In this document: positions 5,486 to 6,564 of the stretch, in pieces
How the letters are laid out: each line of letters starts with the position of its first letter
Numbering within the stretch: position 1 is the first letter of the stretch
NCBI GenBank assembly: GCA_964425585.1
Contig: CAYRMG010000056.1
Span: forward strand, 1 to 6,564
Reading direction: 5' to 3'
From: Aquifex sp964425585
Lineage (GTDB): Bacteria; Aquificota; Aquificia; Aquificales; Aquificaceae
Length of the DNA: 6,564 bases
Notes under the pieces: generated by a model
What the model was told of the DNA's origin: nothing
The model's database searches: none
Seen by the model: only the letters and a program-made list of their open reading frames with translations
Position numbers and translations under genes: made by a program

Positions 5486-6485
5486 GTTTCCTCCAGTAAT
5501 CTCTTATCATATCTTTAACATTTTCGGGCAATGGAACGTAGTGAAGTTCTATAGCCATTTTATCACCATTTCTGTATGCCCAATCAAAGAACTTAACAAC
5601 CTCTCTGTTTATCTCTTTTCTTTCGGGTTCTTTACCGAGCAGTATGAACGTAGCTCCCGCTATCGGATAAGCTTTTTCTCCGGGTTGCCAGGTAAGAATT
5701 TCGTAAAAGTCTTTATTCGGATCCCACTTTGCGTTTGCAGCCGCCGCTTTAAAGGTTTCAAGGGAAGGTTTTACAAAATTTCCCTCTCTGTTTTGAACCG
5801 CTGCAACGGGTATTTTGTTTTCAAGAGCATAAGCATACTCAATATAACCTATAGCTCCCCTTATTCTTCTTATGTAGTTTGCAACTCCTTCATTTCCCTT
5901 AGCTCCTATTCCGGTAGGCCATCTTACAGCTTTTCCGTATCCCACCTTTTTTTTCCATTCGGGACAAGCTTTAGATAGGTAGTTTGTAAATATCCACGTC
6001 GTTCCGGAACCGTCGCTCCTCCTGATTACCGCTATCCTTCTGTGGGGAAGTCTAACGTTCGGGTTATCCCTTCTTATAATCGGGTCATCCCAATACCTTA
6101 TCTTTCCGAGGAAAATCTTACATACAGCTTCTGTGGAAAGTTTAAGATTTTTTACACCCTTCAAATTATAGGCTATAACAACTCCCCCTATTACCGCCGG
6201 AAACTGAGCAAGGTTATACTCTTTAGTTTTTTCCGGAGGAAGAGGTGCATCCGATGCCCCGAAATCAACAGTTCTGTTTCTTATCTGTCTTATACCTCCC
6301 CCCGAGCCTATAGATTGATAATTAATCTTTATACCCGTTTCCCTGTAGTATGCGTCCGCCCACCTCCAGTAAAGGGGTGCCGGAAAGGTAGCTCCTGCAC
6401 CGTTTATAACCCTTTCCTTTGCGAAGGATAAAATCGGTAGAAATGTTAAAGAAATAAGCCCACCGATGAAAGCCCTTCTCTTCAT
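5472..6485 (-). CDS. pstS: Periplasmic phosphate-binding protein PstS with Tat-like signal peptide
   Basis: Periplasmic receptor that binds inorganic phosphate and delivers it to PstC/PstA. The 337-residue precursor resembles proteobacterial PstS along its whole length. Every phosphate ligand known from E. coli PstS has a counterpart: Thr33 and Phe34 in GAGATFPAP, Ser61 in IGSGGG, Asp79 in FGASDAPL, and Arg156, Ser160, Gly161, Thr162 in RRSDGSGT. WPTGIGAKGNEG (189-200) and GAIGYIEYAYA (210-220) are further family signatures. Residues 1-22 form a signal peptide with an RRAFIGG motif, a hydrophobic core and a likely SFA cleavage site before Lys23. The arginine pair and following Phe resemble a twin-arginine signal, whereas E. 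coli PstS uses Sec. No lipobox cysteine is present, so the mature protein should be soluble. The ATG at 6485 follows an AGGAGGG site. It is the first gene of the pst cluster, behind a Pho-box-like repeat. Confidence 0.97.
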   Translation of the reverse strand: MKRRAFIGGLISLTFLPILSFAKERVINGAGATFPAPLYWRWADAYYRETGIKINYQSIGSGGGIRQIRNRTVDFGASDAPLPPEKTKEYNLAQFPAVIGGVVIAYNLKGVKNLKLSTEAVCKIFLGKIRYWDDPIIRRDNPNVRLPHRRIAVIRRSDGSGTTWIFTNYLSKACPEWKKKVGYGKAVRWPTGIGAKGNEGVANYIRRIRGAIGYIEYAYALENKIPVAAVQNREGNFVKPSLETFKAAAANAKWDPNKDFYEILTWQPGEKAYPIAGATFILLGKEPERKEINREVVKFFDWAYRNGDKMAIELHYVPLPENVKDMIRDYWRKHGWY

Positions 6486-6491
6486 TATATT

Positions 6492-6498
6492 CCCTCCT
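6492..6498 (-). promoter_or_regulatory. Ribosome binding site of pstS
   Basis: Minus-strand AGGAGGG, six bases before the ATG at 6485. It fixes the start that gives a complete signal peptide beginning MKRRAF. Confidence 0.85.
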
Positions 6499-6516
6499 AA
6501 AAGTTTTGTAATTCTT

Positions 6517-6545
6517 TTAATACAACTTTGTTAAGGAATTGTTAA
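6517..6545 (-). promoter_or_regulatory. Possible pstS promoter (TTAACA-N17-TATTAA)
   Basis: On the minus strand TTAACA (6545-6540, one mismatch to TTGACA) is 17 bases from TATTAA (6522-6517, four of six matches to TATAAT). An alternative pair is the second TTAACA (6534-6529) with TACAAA (6510-6505) at 18-base spacing. Either would start transcription inside the short leader before the pstS ribosome binding site. The -10 matches are mediocre, as is usual for activator-dependent promoters. Tentative. Confidence 0.4.
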
Positions 6546-6546
6546 G
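6528..6546 (-). promoter_or_regulatory. Pho-box-like direct repeat upstream of pstS
   Basis: Minus strand shows CTTAACAA (6546-6539), three bases, then CTTAACAA again (6535-6528): identical octamers with an 11-bp period. PhoB of E. coli and PhoP of Bacillus bind tandem half-sites with an 11-bp period, and the Bacillus PhoP half-site consensus is TT(A/C/T)ACA, which TTAACA matches. The position 43-61 bases before the pstS start, overlapping or next to the presumed -35, fits an activator site for a phosphate-starvation regulon. The repeat is seen; binding by a PhoB-family regulator is inferred, and no regulator gene is in the window. Confidence 0.6.
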
Positions 6547-6564
6547 AATACGAAGATATTCAAG

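Noticed and set aside
5109..5978. A 289-codon open frame on the plus strand across the pstC/pstS junction
   Set aside because: It is entirely antisense to two unmistakable genes, has no ribosome binding site, and its translation is Ser/Phe/Arg-rich with no recognisable domain. It arises from the codon bias of the opposite strand.
6042..6431. A 129-codon plus-strand open frame opposite the pstS N-terminal half
   Set aside because: It is fully inside pstS on the other strand, its translation resembles no family, and it has no translation signals.
6546..6561. Inverted repeat GAATA-N6-TATTC upstream of pstS as a terminator or operator
   Set aside because: Arms of only five AT-rich base pairs with no T-run; this is expected by chance in AT-rich intergenic DNA.

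Overview
The window looks like chromosomal DNA from a thermophilic member of the Aquificota, most likely Aquifex or a close relative. This rests on the style of the flagellin N-terminus, heavy use of ATA, AGA/AGG, AAG and GAA codons, purine-rich coding strands, strong GGAGGT-type ribosome binding sites with some non-ATG starts, and very tight gene packing. The genus is inferred from sequence recognition; no database search was possible.

Layout. On the minus strand, positions 1-2042 hold (in transcription order) a GT9/heptosyltransferase-family glycosyltransferase, a dienelactone hydrolase family protein 30 nt downstream, and the first 136 codons of a flagellin that runs off the left edge. The flagellin has its own near-perfect sigma-28 (FliA) promoter and a strong ribosome binding site, so it is a separately controlled unit. 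A 43-bp divergent gap (2043-2085) separates the glycosyltransferase from serA on the plus strand (2086-3684), a full-length type of 3-phosphoglycerate dehydrogenase with an ASB-like region and a C-terminal ACT domain, starting at TTG. The right half (3681-6485, minus strand) is a high-affinity phosphate transport cluster, pstS-pstC-pstA. Its genes overlap one another by 14 and 22 nt, and the last stop codon overlaps the convergent serA stop codon.

How they work together. PstS captures phosphate in the periplasm and PstC/PstA form the membrane channel. The ATPase PstB and the regulator PhoU, which usually follow pstA, are not next to it: serA occupies that place, so they must be encoded elsewhere or upstream of this window. 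Upstream of pstS lies an 8-bp direct repeat with an 11-bp period that resembles a PhoB/PhoP box, pointing to phosphate-starvation control. SerA makes the first committed step of serine synthesis and has no obvious functional link to its neighbours.

There is no mobile element, CRISPR array, tRNA or rRNA visible, and no clearly undescribed multi-gene system. The most useful observations are the pstB-less pst cluster, the Tat-like signal peptide on PstS, the Pho-box-like repeat, the sigma-28 promoter, the divergent AT-rich promoter with an SD-less gene, and a flagellin whose TLR5-recognition residues are replaced. All gaps between genes are under 100 bases.
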